A DNA stretch of 56,209 bases from Bacteroidia bacterium (GCA_025454955.1 JALONL010000030.1:1-56209), one strand, 5' to 3'; numbered from the stretch's first letter, positions 27,271 through 37,321 are shown. The notes: generated by a model not told the origin, from the letters alone. Numbers and translations: made by a program.

Positions 27271-27294
27271 AGTGGTTGTGTGGTAATAATTAAA

Positions 27295-29505
27295 TTATTT
27301 CATAGAGGCTAAACCGCGTCTGGCTTCGGCCAGGTTGTTTTTGGCCAGTTGCATGTCGGGTTTCAGCTTCACAGCATTTTCGCCGGCTTCCACGGCGGCT
27401 TTCCAGTTGCGCATACGGTTGTTTGCCGCGCAGATATTGTTCCAGGCAAGGAAACTGTTTGCATTTAATTTCAATGCTTCTTCGGCCGCGGTTATCGAAT
27501 TGGGGAAGTTGCCTGCATTAAACCAGTCGAGGCTGAGTTCTATCCAGCCGTCGTGTGTGGGTTTCTGCTGCAGTGCGGCTGTTTTATCGGCGAAGAGTTT
27601 TTTCTGCTGCAGGGCAAGGCGGAGATTTCCTTTGGCCTGTGCATTCGAAGTATCGAGTTGCGCGGCTTTTTCGCCGGCCACGGCGGCACTGTCGAACATA
27701 CCGAGTTTGATGTAGCCTGCACTCACATTGTTCCAGGCCAGCGAATAATCGGGGCGCAGCTTTATGGCCTGCTGCGCGGCAGCAACGCAACCGCGAAAAT
27801 CGCCGCTGTTATACAGGCCGAGGCTTTGGTTAAGCAATGCTTCCGGTGTAAGGGCAGTGTTGTTTCCTTTCCCAAGTATGGCGTACAGGTTGTTCAGGCT
27901 TTCGTGGTTGGCACTTAGTGCAAGCCCGGCTTCTGTAAGTTGCAATGCTTTAGCACTGCGCCCGGTGTTAAAAAGGTGCCAGGCGTAGTTGTTGTACGAT
28001 TCGGCATCCCTGGGCGCGTAACGCAGTGCGCGCTCGTAAAGCGTATCGGCCATTACGGTGTTGCCCTGCCGCTGCTTTACAATGGCCATATTGATGTTGG
28101 CATACGAGTAAAACGGCGAAAGGCGCAGCGCCTCGGTAAACTGTACTTCGGCACCGGCAATGTCCCCGCGCGACAACAGCGCAAGTCCGTAGTTCATCCA
28201 CGCACGGCCATTGCCCGGGCTTTTTTCGGTGGCATCTTTCCACAACGTTTCGGCACTGCCCCACACCTCGCAGCGTTGCCGTGTGCCATACGCATGAAGC
28301 AGCAACAGCAAAGCAAACACGCCAAACGCGCCATTGCGTATTAAACTGATTTTTGCGTGAGCCTCATACTTGTTCAGCAAAAACACCACACCGCTCACCA
28401 GCGCAATAATCAGCCCGATGTACGGAAAATACGTGCGGTGATCGTTCAGCACTTCGGCAAAAGGCATTACGCTCGACGTGGGTGCCAGCGCCAGAAAAAA
28501 CCACAGCAGCCCGAATGTAACACCCCGCGTTTCGGGTTGTTTCGAACAACGCCAGGCCAGCAGCAGCAGCACGCCAATAATGAACAAACCGGCAAATACA
28601 CGATCGTCGGTGAGACTTGTTACAAGTCCCCAGTCGGTATCGGCACTCAGGTTCACCGGCAGGAAAAAAGTATTGAAATAATGTACAATTACAAAAAACT
28701 GTGTAGCCAGATATTCATACCACTTTCCTCCGCCCGATGTCCAGGTGGCCGGAGTAAATACCCGCGAAATCAGAAACATGACCGCCATACAGGCCATTGC
28801 CACCAACAGCTTTACCCAATTTTTTCTAAACGAAGTTTCACCCTTTCCATACAACCAGACATATACCAGCAGAATGGGCACCGCCATTACCGCAGGTTCT
28901 TTAATGAGGAAACCGAGAACAAAAGGAATTAAAAACAGGTAGTACTTCCGCGCCTTTTCCGAAAGCATAAACAAAAGCAAACCCGCCACAATCATCAGCG
29001 TGGAACCGGCATCGGAACGTGAAATAATGTAGTTGATGGTTTCGGCATTGGCCGTGTGCAGCCAGAACAAACCGGTGGCACCCAAAGCCGCCCAGTGCAG
29101 GCCTTTGAACTCAGGAAAATATTGCCGCAGCAAATGCAGCATCATGAAAAAAATGAGCACACCCAGCAAAATAAACCCGGCGAAAATGGTGACATGAAAC
29201 CAGAACGGCTTTGGCACACCGCCGCTCATGGCTGTGTTTATGGCATTGAGCGTGGTTACTCCCGGCCGCCAGGCCCGGTTGGCCGGATTGGTGCTGAAGG
29301 TTGCGGCATCGGTAAAAAACGAGGGAAGATTGCCCATGTCGCGGATAGACATGTTGTATTCTATCGTGTGCGAATCATCGAACTGGAAGGGATTATTGAA
29401 ATGTCCGGAATAGGTAAAAATGGTTAGCAGCAAAATCAAAACCGCAGAAGCAAGAAATAAAGGTTGCTTCAGCCAAGGGTTAATAAAGCGGGTTGTGGAT
29501 GTCAT
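27295..29505 (-). CDS. GT-C-like membrane protein with C-terminal TPR repeats
   Basis: A 736-residue protein. The first 400 residues form about 10 to 12 membrane helices with an early F-Q-F-D-D motif in the first extracytoplasmic loop and D-H-R-T-Y-F-P-Y-I-G near 360, as in TMTC/PMT-like GT-C glycosyltransferases. Residues 410-736 are TPR repeats (for example GRAWMNYGLALLSRGDIAGA and DAESYNNYAWHLF), probably periplasmic. It is likely a lipid-linked-sugar-dependent glycosyltransferase for proteins or glycans. It is the first gene of a two-gene operon with the carbamoyltransferase. Confidence 0.82.
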   Translation of the reverse strand: MTSTTRFINPWLKQPLFLASAVLILLLTIFTYSGHFNNPFQFDDSHTIEYNMSIRDMGNLPSFFTDAATFSTNPANRAWRPGVTTLNAINTAMSGGVPKPFWFHVTIFAGFILLGVLIFFMMLHLLRQYFPEFKGLHWAALGATGLFWLHTANAETINYIISRSDAGSTLMIVAGLLLFMLSEKARKYYLFLIPFVLGFLIKEPAVMAVPILLVYVWLYGKGETSFRKNWVKLLVAMACMAVMFLISRVFTPATWTSGGGKWYEYLATQFFVIVHYFNTFFLPVNLSADTDWGLVTSLTDDRVFAGLFIIGVLLLLAWRCSKQPETRGVTFGLLWFFLALAPTSSVMPFAEVLNDHRTYFPYIGLIIALVSGVVFLLNKYEAHAKISLIRNGAFGVFALLLLLHAYGTRQRCEVWGSAETLWKDATEKSPGNGRAWMNYGLALLSRGDIAGAEVQFTEALRLSPFYSYANINMAIVKQRQGNTVMADTLYERALRYAPRDAESYNNYAWHLFNTGRSAKALQLTEAGLALSANHESLNNLYAILGKGNNTALTPEALLNQSLGLYNSGDFRGCVAAAQQAIKLRPDYSLAWNNVSAGYIKLGMFDSAAVAGEKAAQLDTSNAQAKGNLRLALQQKKLFADKTAALQQKPTHDGWIELSLDWFNAGNFPNSITAAEEALKLNANSFLAWNNICAANNRMRNWKAAVEAGENAVKLKPDMQLAKNNLAEARRGLASMK

Positions 29506-29689
29506 GGTGCAGTGAAGATAAAAATTCTATTGAGTACAGTTAACTGTCGGAAAATTGTTTTTGTGATTCAGAAAAAACTCCGGGTATATCATGAGAAATG
29601 GCAAAAACCAAATTCATTGGCTTAAAATCTGAAAACGATTGATTAATTTGCAATACGCCCTTAGTAATCTCCCTGCTAAATTTAAAACC

Positions 29690-31138
29690 ATGAAACGTTT
29701 TCTTCTTCTGCTAATCAGTGTCTGGGTTGCGGATACGGCCTATTCGCAGCAATGGATTGACAAGAAATACACCTACGACAGTACGTACAATGTACCCTAC
29801 GGCACGGCGGTAAATTTCAACGGCGGCATTGATACACTGAAAATGGACATATACTCGCCCCGCTGCAACGATCCGCAGCAGATTTCGCGGCGGCCGCTGC
29901 TGCTGGTGATACATGGCGGTGCATTTTTGGAAGGGAGTAAAAACGAGGCTTCGGTAACCTATTTAAGCAAGGAATTTGCCAAACGCGGCTATGTAACCGC
30001 CAATATCAATTACCGGCTGGGCTTTGTAACCGACGATACGGCACACACCTGCAACTACCCCAACTACAGTTGCGTGTTTGCCGCCGACACGGCCGAGTGG
30101 TACAGAGCATACTACCGTGGCATACAGGATGCCAAAGGCGCATTGCGTTATCTCATTAACCGCAACCAGCAATACCGCATTGATACCTCCAATGTGTTTG
30201 TGATGGGCGAAAGCGCCGGTGCATTTATCGCCCTGGGCGTGGCACTTATGGATACGCTTATCGAAAAACCCTCACCAACCGGAGCCATTGCGCCCGCCGC
30301 CAATCCGCATCCGTCTGCACTCACCTGCTCGTACAATGTGGGTAAAGTTTTTTCGCAGCCCAACGTACTGCGGCCCGATCTGGGTTCAATAGACGGCAGC
30401 ATTGAGCCCACCACCATACGCTACACCATAAAAGGCGTGGGCAATATGTACGGTGCCATGCTCACCGATTTGCTGCAATACCGCAAAGCCAACACGGTGG
30501 CACCTGCCATTTACTCGTTTCACCAGCCCTGCGATCCGGTAGTTCCCATCGATCAGGGCAATGTATATCAATACCTGAACTGGTGTTTTACCAACGGCTA
30601 TGGCTGTTTCGGCATCAGCCGCACGCCGGTGGTAAAAGGAAGCCGCGCATTCAGCAACCTCAACAGCGCAAACAACTACGGCTACACCATTCAAAACAAT
30701 TTCACCGCCACCAATTTCCCGTTCAGCTACCTTATTGGCCCCGGAAGCTGTCTCGATCAGGTAAACAACCCGTGCCATGCCTACGACAATTTTGTACTGC
30801 GCGAAAACAACCTGGCCACATTTTTTGCAGGTTATGTAAGCACATTCCCGGTTTGCGATACAGGCAACATTACCGTAAATGTGCCTCCGGCAGCGGGCAG
30901 CGAATTTGCCCTGCAGGTTTTCCCCAACCCGTTTCACGAAGTGCTTGAAGCCGATTTCCGGCACCATACCGATGCCACCTACCGGCTAACCGACATTTCG
31001 GGCCGCGAAGTGGCAACCGGAATACTCAGACCCGGCCGAAACCGCATAAACCTGCCGCCGGTGCTGCCACAGGGTGCATATCTTTTGCAGGTAGCCACCG
31101 CAGGCGGCCAAACCCTTGTAAAACGGGTTATACATTAA
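29690..31138 (+). CDS. Secreted carboxylesterase-like protein with T9SS sorting domain
   Basis: A 482-residue protein: signal peptide (about 1-19), alpha/beta hydrolase domain and a C-terminal type A sorting domain (about 405-482, beginning near FALQVFPNPF and ending LVKRVI). The H-G-G-A-F oxyanion motif and the nucleophile G-E-S-A-G are intact, as in carboxylesterase/acetyl-xylan-esterase-like enzymes. The start is the ATG at 29690; 17 earlier in-frame residues do not resemble a signal peptide. It is probably exported by the type IX system and either released or attached to the cell surface. Substrate unknown. Confidence 0.88.
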   Translation: MKRFLLLLISVWVADTAYSQQWIDKKYTYDSTYNVPYGTAVNFNGGIDTLKMDIYSPRCNDPQQISRRPLLLVIHGGAFLEGSKNEASVTYLSKEFAKRGYVTANINYRLGFVTDDTAHTCNYPNYSCVFAADTAEWYRAYYRGIQDAKGALRYLINRNQQYRIDTSNVFVMGESAGAFIALGVALMDTLIEKPSPTGAIAPAANPHPSALTCSYNVGKVFSQPNVLRPDLGSIDGSIEPTTIRYTIKGVGNMYGAMLTDLLQYRKANTVAPAIYSFHQPCDPVVPIDQGNVYQYLNWCFTNGYGCFGISRTPVVKGSRAFSNLNSANNYGYTIQNNFTATNFPFSYLIGPGSCLDQVNNPCHAYDNFVLRENNLATFFAGYVSTFPVCDTGNITVNVPPAAGSEFALQVFPNPFHEVLEADFRHHTDATYRLTDISGREVATGILRPGRNRINLPPVLPQGAYLLQVATAGGQTLVKRVIH

Positions 31139-31174
31139 TACAACAGCAGTTGAAAGCCAACACACCAAAACCGC

Positions 31175-31182
31175 TATCTTTG
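31175..31182 (+). promoter_or_regulatory. Bacteroidota -7 promoter box of tatC
   Basis: TATCTTTG matches TAnnTTTG and ends 11 bases before the tatC start, implying a very short 5' leader. Confidence 0.55.
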
Positions 31183-31193
31183 CGCCCGATCCG

Positions 31194-32027
31194 ATGGCTG
31201 CATTGTTTGGCAAAAAGAAAGAATCAGGCGCGGCAGAAATGTCGTTTATGAGCCACCTCAGCGCACTGCGCTGGCATCTGGTGCGCTCGGCATTGGTCAT
31301 TTTTACGTTTGCCGGTGTGGCCTTTGCCTATCCCGAAATACTTTTTACCAAAATTGTAATGGGCCCCAGCAAGCCCGATTTCCTTACGTTTCAACTGCTC
31401 TGCAAACTCTCGCAAAAAATCGACCTAGGCGAATCGCTCTGCTTCACCAATTTCGATTTCAAATTCCAGAATATCGAAGTAACCGGCCAGTTTACCAGTC
31501 ACATGTGGGTGGCCTTTGTGGCCGGGCTTGTACTTGGCTTTCCTTACCTGCTTTGGGAACTCTGGCGTTTTGTAAAACCCGCCCTGGGCGAAAAGGAAAT
31601 TCGCGGCGCGCGTGGCTTTATTGCCTATGCCTCGGTACTTTTTCTTTGCGGGGTGGCCTTCAGTTATTTTATCGTATCGCCAATGGCCGTGTATTTCCTC
31701 GGCGGCTATCAGGTGGATCCGGCTATTATCAACCAGTTTACACTCGACTCTTACGTGTCGGTGGTTTCCACTTTAGTGCTGCTCATGGGCCTCGTGTTTG
31801 AGCTTCCAATCGTAGCCTATTTCCTTGCCCGTTTCGGCATTCTTACTTCGGGTTTTCTGAGCAAAAACCGCCGCATAGCCGCCATTGTGGTGCTCATCGT
31901 ATCAGCCGTAATTACGCCCACCACCGACGTATTTACACAAATGCTGGTGGCCGTGCCGCTCTGGGTGCTGTTTGAAGCCAGCATTCTGGTGGTAAAACGC
32001 CAGGAAAAGAAAATGAAGAACGCGTAA
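31194..32027 (+). CDS. tatC: Sec-independent protein translocase TatC
   Basis: A 277-residue inner-membrane protein with six helices. It is the receptor subunit of the twin-arginine pathway, which recognises RR signal peptides of folded proteins together with TatB/TatA. The conserved N-terminal M-S-F-M-S-H-L-S-A-L-R motif and the first-loop and mid-protein charged positions (FRFVKPAL-like WRFVKPALGEKE) are present. It stands apart from tatA genes here. The next gene follows after 50 bases. Confidence 0.96.
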   Translation: MAALFGKKKESGAAEMSFMSHLSALRWHLVRSALVIFTFAGVAFAYPEILFTKIVMGPSKPDFLTFQLLCKLSQKIDLGESLCFTNFDFKFQNIEVTGQFTSHMWVAFVAGLVLGFPYLLWELWRFVKPALGEKEIRGARGFIAYASVLFLCGVAFSYFIVSPMAVYFLGGYQVDPAIINQFTLDSYVSVVSTLVLLMGLVFELPIVAYFLARFGILTSGFLSKNRRIAAIVVLIVSAVITPTTDVFTQMLVAVPLWVLFEASILVVKRQEKKMKNA

Positions 32028-32077
32028 ATTGTGCGCGGCTACACTTCTTACTTTCACCACATCAACTACTTCTGCCA

Positions 32078-32425
32078 ATGGATATGGTAAACGATTTCAA
32101 CGACTACCGCGCCCGCATGAACGAACGCATTCTCGGTGCCGATAACCTGGTGCTCAAACGACTGTTTAATCTTGATACCAACACGTATCAGGACGGTGCG
32201 CTATCGTCGAAAACAAAAGAAATGCTCGGACTGGTAGCCTCCATGGTTTTGCGTTGCGACGATTGTGTGAAATACCATCTCGGCAAATGCCACGAAATGG
32301 GCGTAACGCGCGATGAAGTGTTTGAAATTTTTGCCGTGGCCAATATTGTGGGCGGCACCATTGTGATTCCGCACACACGCCGCGCGGTGGAGTTTTGGGA
32401 TGCGCTTGAAGGGAAAACGGCCTGA
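32078..32425 (+). CDS. Carboxymuconolactone decarboxylase (AhpD-like) family protein
   Basis: A 115-residue all-helical protein with the redox motif C-D-D-C followed by VKYHLGKCHE, as in the CMD/AhpD family, where the two cysteines and a nearby histidine act in peroxide or alkylhydroperoxide metabolism. The start ATG at 32078 is preferred, but ATG at 32084 is also possible. It is followed by a strong terminator, so it closes its transcription unit, perhaps with tatC. Confidence 0.88.
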   Translation: MDMVNDFNDYRARMNERILGADNLVLKRLFNLDTNTYQDGALSSKTKEMLGLVASMVLRCDDCVKYHLGKCHEMGVTRDEVFEIFAVANIVGGTIVIPHTRRAVEFWDALEGKTA

Positions 32426-32445
32426 ATGGCTGTTCCATGCACAAA

Positions 32446-32496
32446 AATGCTGCAAACCAAGGCAGGAAAGACCTTGAGTTTGCAGCATTATTTTTT
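32446..32496 (+). terminator. Rho-independent terminator after the CMD gene
   Basis: A 12-bp perfect outer stem (32446-32457 with 32478-32489), a further 5-bp inner stem (32458-32462 with 32472-32476) and six T at 32491-32496. The reverse strand also has an A/T flank, so it could act for both this gene and the convergent T9SS cargo gene. Confidence 0.9.
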
Positions 32497-32513
32497 CTAA
32501 AAGACGGTTTGTA

Positions 32514-34208
32514 TTATTCTGACTTTACAATTCGCTGCTGATAATTCACCGCATCGTTTTGCAAGCGGATTATAAAGATTCCGCCCGGCAACTGACTAAT
32601 TGCGTTGCTCAGTTTTGCGGCGGCTTCATCGGCTGTAGTATTTTCCTCAAGCACCACGCGGCCATCGGCAAGCAGCAATTGCACAAGCACGGGAGCAGCA
32701 GGATCAAAATACCGGGTATCAATGAATACTTCTCCTGTAGTGGGGTTTGGATAAATTACATTTTCAGGCATCGTTTGGCCGGTACCATTATTTGCTGACT
32801 CTGCCAGCCGGAAAGGTGTAATATCGCCCGGATCGCCGCAATTGGGAGTACCGATGCAGGGATTAATTACACCATCCTGAAAAGGATTAATCAGCACACC
32901 GGTGCAATAACAGTCGCTTTCAGGAAAGAAAATGGTAGAAATACTGGCCGATGAGCCGAAGCAGTTATTGGCAGTTACGGTATATGTACCCATGCCCGGA
33001 GTTGCATTTGCAGGAAGCGAAATAATGGGCGGTGGCTGGTCAAATGATAATGTGACTGTGCTGACCTGTTGCCCGGAAGCATTTGTGAGAAGCCACGGAG
33101 CGGTAACCGAATAAGTATAAGATTGCGCATCTATCGGCACAAAATTTTCAATTTGCCCGCCACTTCTGCATATATAGAAATGTCCGCATCGCGAATTTTT
33201 GCGTAAAAAGTTGAACTGTGGAGTGGCCGGGATACCGTTAAGTGGTGTTACTGCCCTTGACACACTTACTGATGAACATCCGTTAAAGTTTGCTGAGGCG
33301 GTAATATTTCCGCTTTGCGGTACAGGGCCGGTTAATACAGTTACCGTAGTGGTTGTTCCTCCGGAGATAATATTCCATCCGGCCGGAAATTGCCACGAAT
33401 ATGAACTTGCTCCGCAAACCGGATTAATCTGATAAGTATAAGAAGTGTTGGGACAGATACGTAAAAGGGGGAACGTGTTGTTTACAACAGAAACAGTTGC
33501 GTCAACACGGTTTACTGCAATGGATACTGTTCTGGCTATTGTGGTGCAGGGACTCACTAATCTTACCCTGCAGGTTACCGTTCCTACGGAAGAGGCATCA
33601 GGAATTAAAGTAATTGAGTTATTCACCTGCGACGATACAACCCAGCCTTGAGGAAATGTCCATTGATCAAACTGATTACCAAAACTCGAATTGACAACCG
33701 TATAGGTAACAGCCGACGGGCAGCATCTTTGTACCGTTTGCGGACCCGATAGATTAACATTTGCCGGTACTCCTTTCACTGTCATCTGGGCGGTATTAAA
33801 AGCAGAACTGACCTGGATATTGGGATTATTAGGAATTCTGTATCTGATTTTAATACTCACTTTTACCTGTGAAGGTGCGGCAGAACCATCCCATACTACC
33901 CAAAACTGTGTTGTTTTGGCAATAACAGGCGAACTGCTGGATGTGGAAAGAATAATTGGCGTGTTATTAGAATTGAAACCCGACACATAGCGTTTATTTC
34001 CCAAAGCCCCGATTGATTCTGCCTGCCATTCGTAATCTTCAACAGTCCAGTTACTGGGGATCTGGTCAAGATTGGCATTAAACTGATACTCGCAGCCGGG
34101 TTCGATAAAGGGCACCACACCGGTGATTGATACTTGTTGTGCATTAAGCCACAGAGTCCACACACTGACCACAAACAGTACAATGCTTTTTTTGAATGAG
34201 TTTTTCAT
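32514..34208 (-). CDS. PKD-like repeat protein with T9SS sorting domain
   Basis: A 564-residue secreted protein. A signal peptide (about 1-24, ending in LNA) is followed by a string of beta-sandwich modules (PKD-like, rich in Val, Ser and Thr, with several cysteine pairs) and a C-terminal type A sorting domain that starts near VIYPNPTTGEVF and ends QRIVKSE. It is likely a surface or secreted structural protein exported by the T9SS. The start was set at the MKNSFKKS methionine; 16 residues further upstream in frame do not fit a signal peptide. Confidence 0.85.
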   Translation of the reverse strand: MKNSFKKSIVLFVVSVWTLWLNAQQVSITGVVPFIEPGCEYQFNANLDQIPSNWTVEDYEWQAESIGALGNKRYVSGFNSNNTPIILSTSSSSPVIAKTTQFWVVWDGSAAPSQVKVSIKIRYRIPNNPNIQVSSAFNTAQMTVKGVPANVNLSGPQTVQRCCPSAVTYTVVNSSFGNQFDQWTFPQGWVVSSQVNNSITLIPDASSVGTVTCRVRLVSPCTTIARTVSIAVNRVDATVSVVNNTFPLLRICPNTSYTYQINPVCGASSYSWQFPAGWNIISGGTTTTVTVLTGPVPQSGNITASANFNGCSSVSVSRAVTPLNGIPATPQFNFLRKNSRCGHFYICRSGGQIENFVPIDAQSYTYSVTAPWLLTNASGQQVSTVTLSFDQPPPIISLPANATPGMGTYTVTANNCFGSSASISTIFFPESDCYCTGVLINPFQDGVINPCIGTPNCGDPGDITPFRLAESANNGTGQTMPENVIYPNPTTGEVFIDTRYFDPAAPVLVQLLLADGRVVLEENTTADEAAAKLSNAISQLPGGIFIIRLQNDAVNYQQRIVKSE

Positions 34209-35004
34209 GTTCTTAGTTTTTAATGTTAGAATGGATTTACTTTCATAATCCATCATCCCAAATACTCCCGCGGATTGAGTAAAAAGGCAATAGTTATGAA
34301 ACAGATTTTTTATCTGCAGGAATTACCTTATAAAACACGAATAAAGAATGAAGTCCCGGGATATTTCCTCACTGTACTTAGCCCATATTTTCTGCGGTAA
34401 CCCGATAAGAAGTAAAGGCTCTTAACTACTATTTATTTTATGAATAATTAAAAACCTTCGACACAAAATTACTCTCCCGAAAATCGGGAGAAATTAAAAC
34501 AAACACTATTTAGTAGTAATAGTCCTATTTTAGTATTAATAAAATAAATTAAATATATATTAACAGTATTAACTCCTTTTACCTCAACACTTTCACCTCT
34601 TTCGCAACACGAAACGATCCGGTGCAGCAATGTGCTTATCGTAAAACAAATTAACGAACGGGCTGTTTTTTTTCACTTTTGACTATACATTGACAGTGTA
34701 AGTGAGAAATAATGCACCACGTTATTTTTGAGCCTGCATAAAATCCGTTTTTGAGGTTTGTGATGAGCCGATTGTTTCGCAGACATTGTGTAAACTGCCA
34801 GCGCGGTTGCATTTGCGCAGCACACAGGCAGAAAAATAAAAAACTCGCAGACCCCTCGCAGGTCTTCGAAGACCTGCGAGGGGGTATCAGTCCAGATTAT
34901 TTTTCTGCCTGTGTGCGGAGTTTCTGCTCAAACTCAGCGCCTGTTTAAAAAGTTGCCTCATTACTTTTACGCAGGCTTAAAGAATCTTTACAGACTCTTA
35001 GCAC
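34209..35004. other. Non-coding stretch with an AT-rich core and a palindromic repeat
   Basis: No gene is supported. Positions about 34430-34560 are strongly AT-rich and stop-rich in all frames. The second half contains a palindromic element (34820-34949) shared with 3689-3783. The stretch separates two T9SS cargo genes on the same strand. Confidence 0.6.
34820..34949. repeat. Palindromic dispersed repeat, copy 2 (complete)
   Basis: It has nested symmetry: outer 20-bp inverted arms (34820-34839 with 34897-34916) around a 32-bp perfect palindrome (34852-34883, centre CTTCGAAG), followed by a conserved tail to 34949. The right half matches 3689-3783. There is no coding frame inside. The layout suits a REP/MITE-type element mobilised in trans. 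Confidence 0.82.
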
Positions 35005-35042
35005 AAAAAAACGCGGACTCCAATAAGGAATCCGCGTTTTTA
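35005..35042 (-). terminator. Terminator of the Omp28-like gene
   Basis: An 11-bp stem with one mismatch (35011-35021 with 35027-35037), followed on the minus strand by six or more T (the A run at 35005-35010 on plus). Confidence 0.8.
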
Positions 35043-35058
35043 TTTTTGTTTGAGGCGA

Positions 35059-37110
35059 TTACTCCACCACAAGGCGTTTTGTTTCCACATTGTTACCGGT
35101 GCGCACCTGTACGTTATAGATACCGGCTGCAAAGCCTTCGGTATAAACGGGCAGTGTCCAGGCACCGGTAAGTTCGCCGTAGTTGCGCGAAGCTACCACG
35201 CGGCCGGTTATGTCGGTAATAATTACATCAACTTCCTGCACCTGATCGAGATTGAGGGTGAGGAAAGTATTGCCGTTGGTGGGATTGGGATAGAGATTAA
35301 CCACTGCATCGGGAGCGCCGGGCTCTTCGATGCCTACGCCGCTAACGGGTGTGCCGGTTACAAAACCGTTGGCCACGGCTTCGGCAATGGTGGTGTATGA
35401 ACCGTTGTTGATGCGGCCGGTGTTGTCGAACAGCAGACCTACAAGGTGAATCTGGTTGGCATCCCAGCCGGCGGGCAGGATGTACGAGAAGTTGAACGTG
35501 CGCACATCGCCGGGAGCAGGTGCTGCGCTGAATGAGTTGGTGAGTCCGCTGAAGTTGGGTGTAATTTCGCGGGCTACGTGGTTGTAGTTCATCATGCTGG
35601 CCGGAACGGGGTTGGGCAGGTTTTCGAAGCCGCCCATGGGGCCGTTGCCTCCGCCTGCATAGGCGTTTGACTGTGCCCACTGCGCGGTGGTGCCGGTTAC
35701 GCTGTCTTCGGTAATTACCAGACCTACTTTCCACGCGGTGGTGGCTGCTGCGCTGAATGTGTAGGTAACAGACACATCAAGCTGGCGGGTGGTGGCGTTC
35801 CAGGTGGCACCGTTTACCAGTGCGGCATTGCCGGGCACAACCACGCGCTGCATGAAAGCGGCTTCGAGCTGCGAGGGATCGATATCGGGGCCGCGGTCAA
35901 CCAATGCGCTGGGATAGCCGCCAATGAGTGTGCCGAGACCAGTGTCGTAAATGGTGTTGGTCATCGGATCGGCGTTGTGTACGGCGATGCCGGCGTAGAA
36001 GCCGTGGTAGTTTTCGGCCATGAAATCCATAAACACGGCGCCACGGGGGCACCACTGGCACCAGGTGCCTGTGCCTTCTTCGGCTACCACAATTTTATTG
36101 GCGGCGGCCACTACCGGGTTTACCTGTACGGTGCGCGAATCGTCTGTGATATCGCCATCGGCACCTGCTCCGTTTACGTTTGAAACGGTTACGGTAAGCG
36201 GCAGGTTACCCGCCACAAGTGTAATGGGTGTATTGAAAGTTACGGTGGTGGTGGCCAGCGAAGCAATGTTTACTGCGCTTACACTCTGGTTAACGGTACC
36301 CGAGTTGTAGGTGAGTGAAAGGTCGAAAGAGGTGATTGCAGTGGTACCGAGGTTGCGGATGGTGGCCGTAACCTGCTTTTGCTGTGTGGCAAGACCGGTG
36401 TAACCGCTCAGGTTAATGGCGGCTCCGTTTACTGCGGGCAGGGTGTAGGGAATGTGGCTGAAAGATACATCGTCGATGTAAAAACCGGCCTGCCCGTTTC
36501 CGCCCGAGGTGGTGGAGTTTACCGGGTAAATGTCCATGGAAGCCACCTGGTTTACGGTGTTGGCAAAAGAGCCTACGTTGGTGTTGTTTACCAGCACGTT
36601 CCAGGTATTGGTGTTGAGGTTGATGTCGAATTCCACTTCAAACCATGCTGCGGTGGGGAAAGTGCCGGTGAGCAACTGTCCGTTGGTGTTTTGCAGGGTA
36701 AAAGCGCCCGACTGGTTAATGTAGCATTCCATAGCCCAGAGCTGGCCGGGAACGGTGTTTGCCTGGAAGTTGAAGTAACCGCCTTTGCCCGATACAATGT
36801 ACATCATCATGCTCAGGTTGAACTGGCCGGTGTTGTGCTGTCCGCCAAAATCGAGAAGTACATCCTGCGGCCCGCCGTTGTTGCTGGTAGAGGAGAAGTA
36901 AATGGAGTTGGGTGCGCTGAAAGCCTGCGCAGTGGTAGCCTGTGCGTCTTCGGCACCGCCTTCGGTTCCGCTCCAGGTAGTCCAGTAAGAGGACGTAGGA
37001 CCAATATAGGTGCCTGCGGTAAGCGCATCGAAGTTATCGCTGAACGATACTTGTGCGCTAAGGGAAAGTGACGCAGCCACAAGCCCGATAAGAGTAAGAG
37101 TTTTTTTCAT
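35059..37110 (-). CDS. Omp28-like secreted protein with thioredoxin-type motif and T9SS sorting domain
   Basis: A 683-residue protein: signal peptide (about 1-19), an N-terminal LamG/jelly-roll-like region (about 20-215), an Ig-like beta domain, then an Omp28-type thioredoxin-like region with C-Q-W-C-P in EGTGTWCQWC, and a C-terminal type A sorting domain (VNLYPNPTNGNTF to the end). Omp28-like proteins are common in Bacteroidota and their biochemical role is unsettled; the C-x-x-C suggests a thiol-based function outside the cell. It ends just before a terminator. Confidence 0.85.
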   Translation of the reverse strand: MKKTLTLIGLVAASLSLSAQVSFSDNFDALTAGTYIGPTSSYWTTWSGTEGGAEDAQATTAQAFSAPNSIYFSSTSNNGGPQDVLLDFGGQHNTGQFNLSMMMYIVSGKGGYFNFQANTVPGQLWAMECYINQSGAFTLQNTNGQLLTGTFPTAAWFEVEFDINLNTNTWNVLVNNTNVGSFANTVNQVASMDIYPVNSTTSGGNGQAGFYIDDVSFSHIPYTLPAVNGAAINLSGYTGLATQQKQVTATIRNLGTTAITSFDLSLTYNSGTVNQSVSAVNIASLATTTVTFNTPITLVAGNLPLTVTVSNVNGAGADGDITDDSRTVQVNPVVAAANKIVVAEEGTGTWCQWCPRGAVFMDFMAENYHGFYAGIAVHNADPMTNTIYDTGLGTLIGGYPSALVDRGPDIDPSQLEAAFMQRVVVPGNAALVNGATWNATTRQLDVSVTYTFSAAATTAWKVGLVITEDSVTGTTAQWAQSNAYAGGGNGPMGGFENLPNPVPASMMNYNHVAREITPNFSGLTNSFSAAPAPGDVRTFNFSYILPAGWDANQIHLVGLLFDNTGRINNGSYTTIAEAVANGFVTGTPVSGVGIEEPGAPDAVVNLYPNPTNGNTFLTLNLDQVQEVDVIITDITGRVVASRNYGELTGAWTLPVYTEGFAAGIYNVQVRTGNNVETKRLVVE

Positions 37111-37321
37111 GATATATTGGTGTGATGATATTTGGAAACACTAAAATAATTAAAAAACGATTTAAAATTGCGCCGAACGGTCTAAATACGGTTTTAAGTA
37201 CAAGAAGTACCGTGAAGTTCAACAAACCGGTTCGGGCAGGTTATTCACAATCAGGAGGGCGATTGTTGATGAAAACCGGGCGGCGATTGGCCGAAAAAGG
37301 CGGAAATCGGTTTTGTGCGAT

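Noticed and set aside
25516..27312. A 598-codon open frame on the plus strand, opposite the carbamoyltransferase gene
   Set aside because: It mirrors the codons of a clearly real gene with complete family motifs on the other strand, and its product has no domain, only residues expected from the reverse complement of a GC-rich gene.
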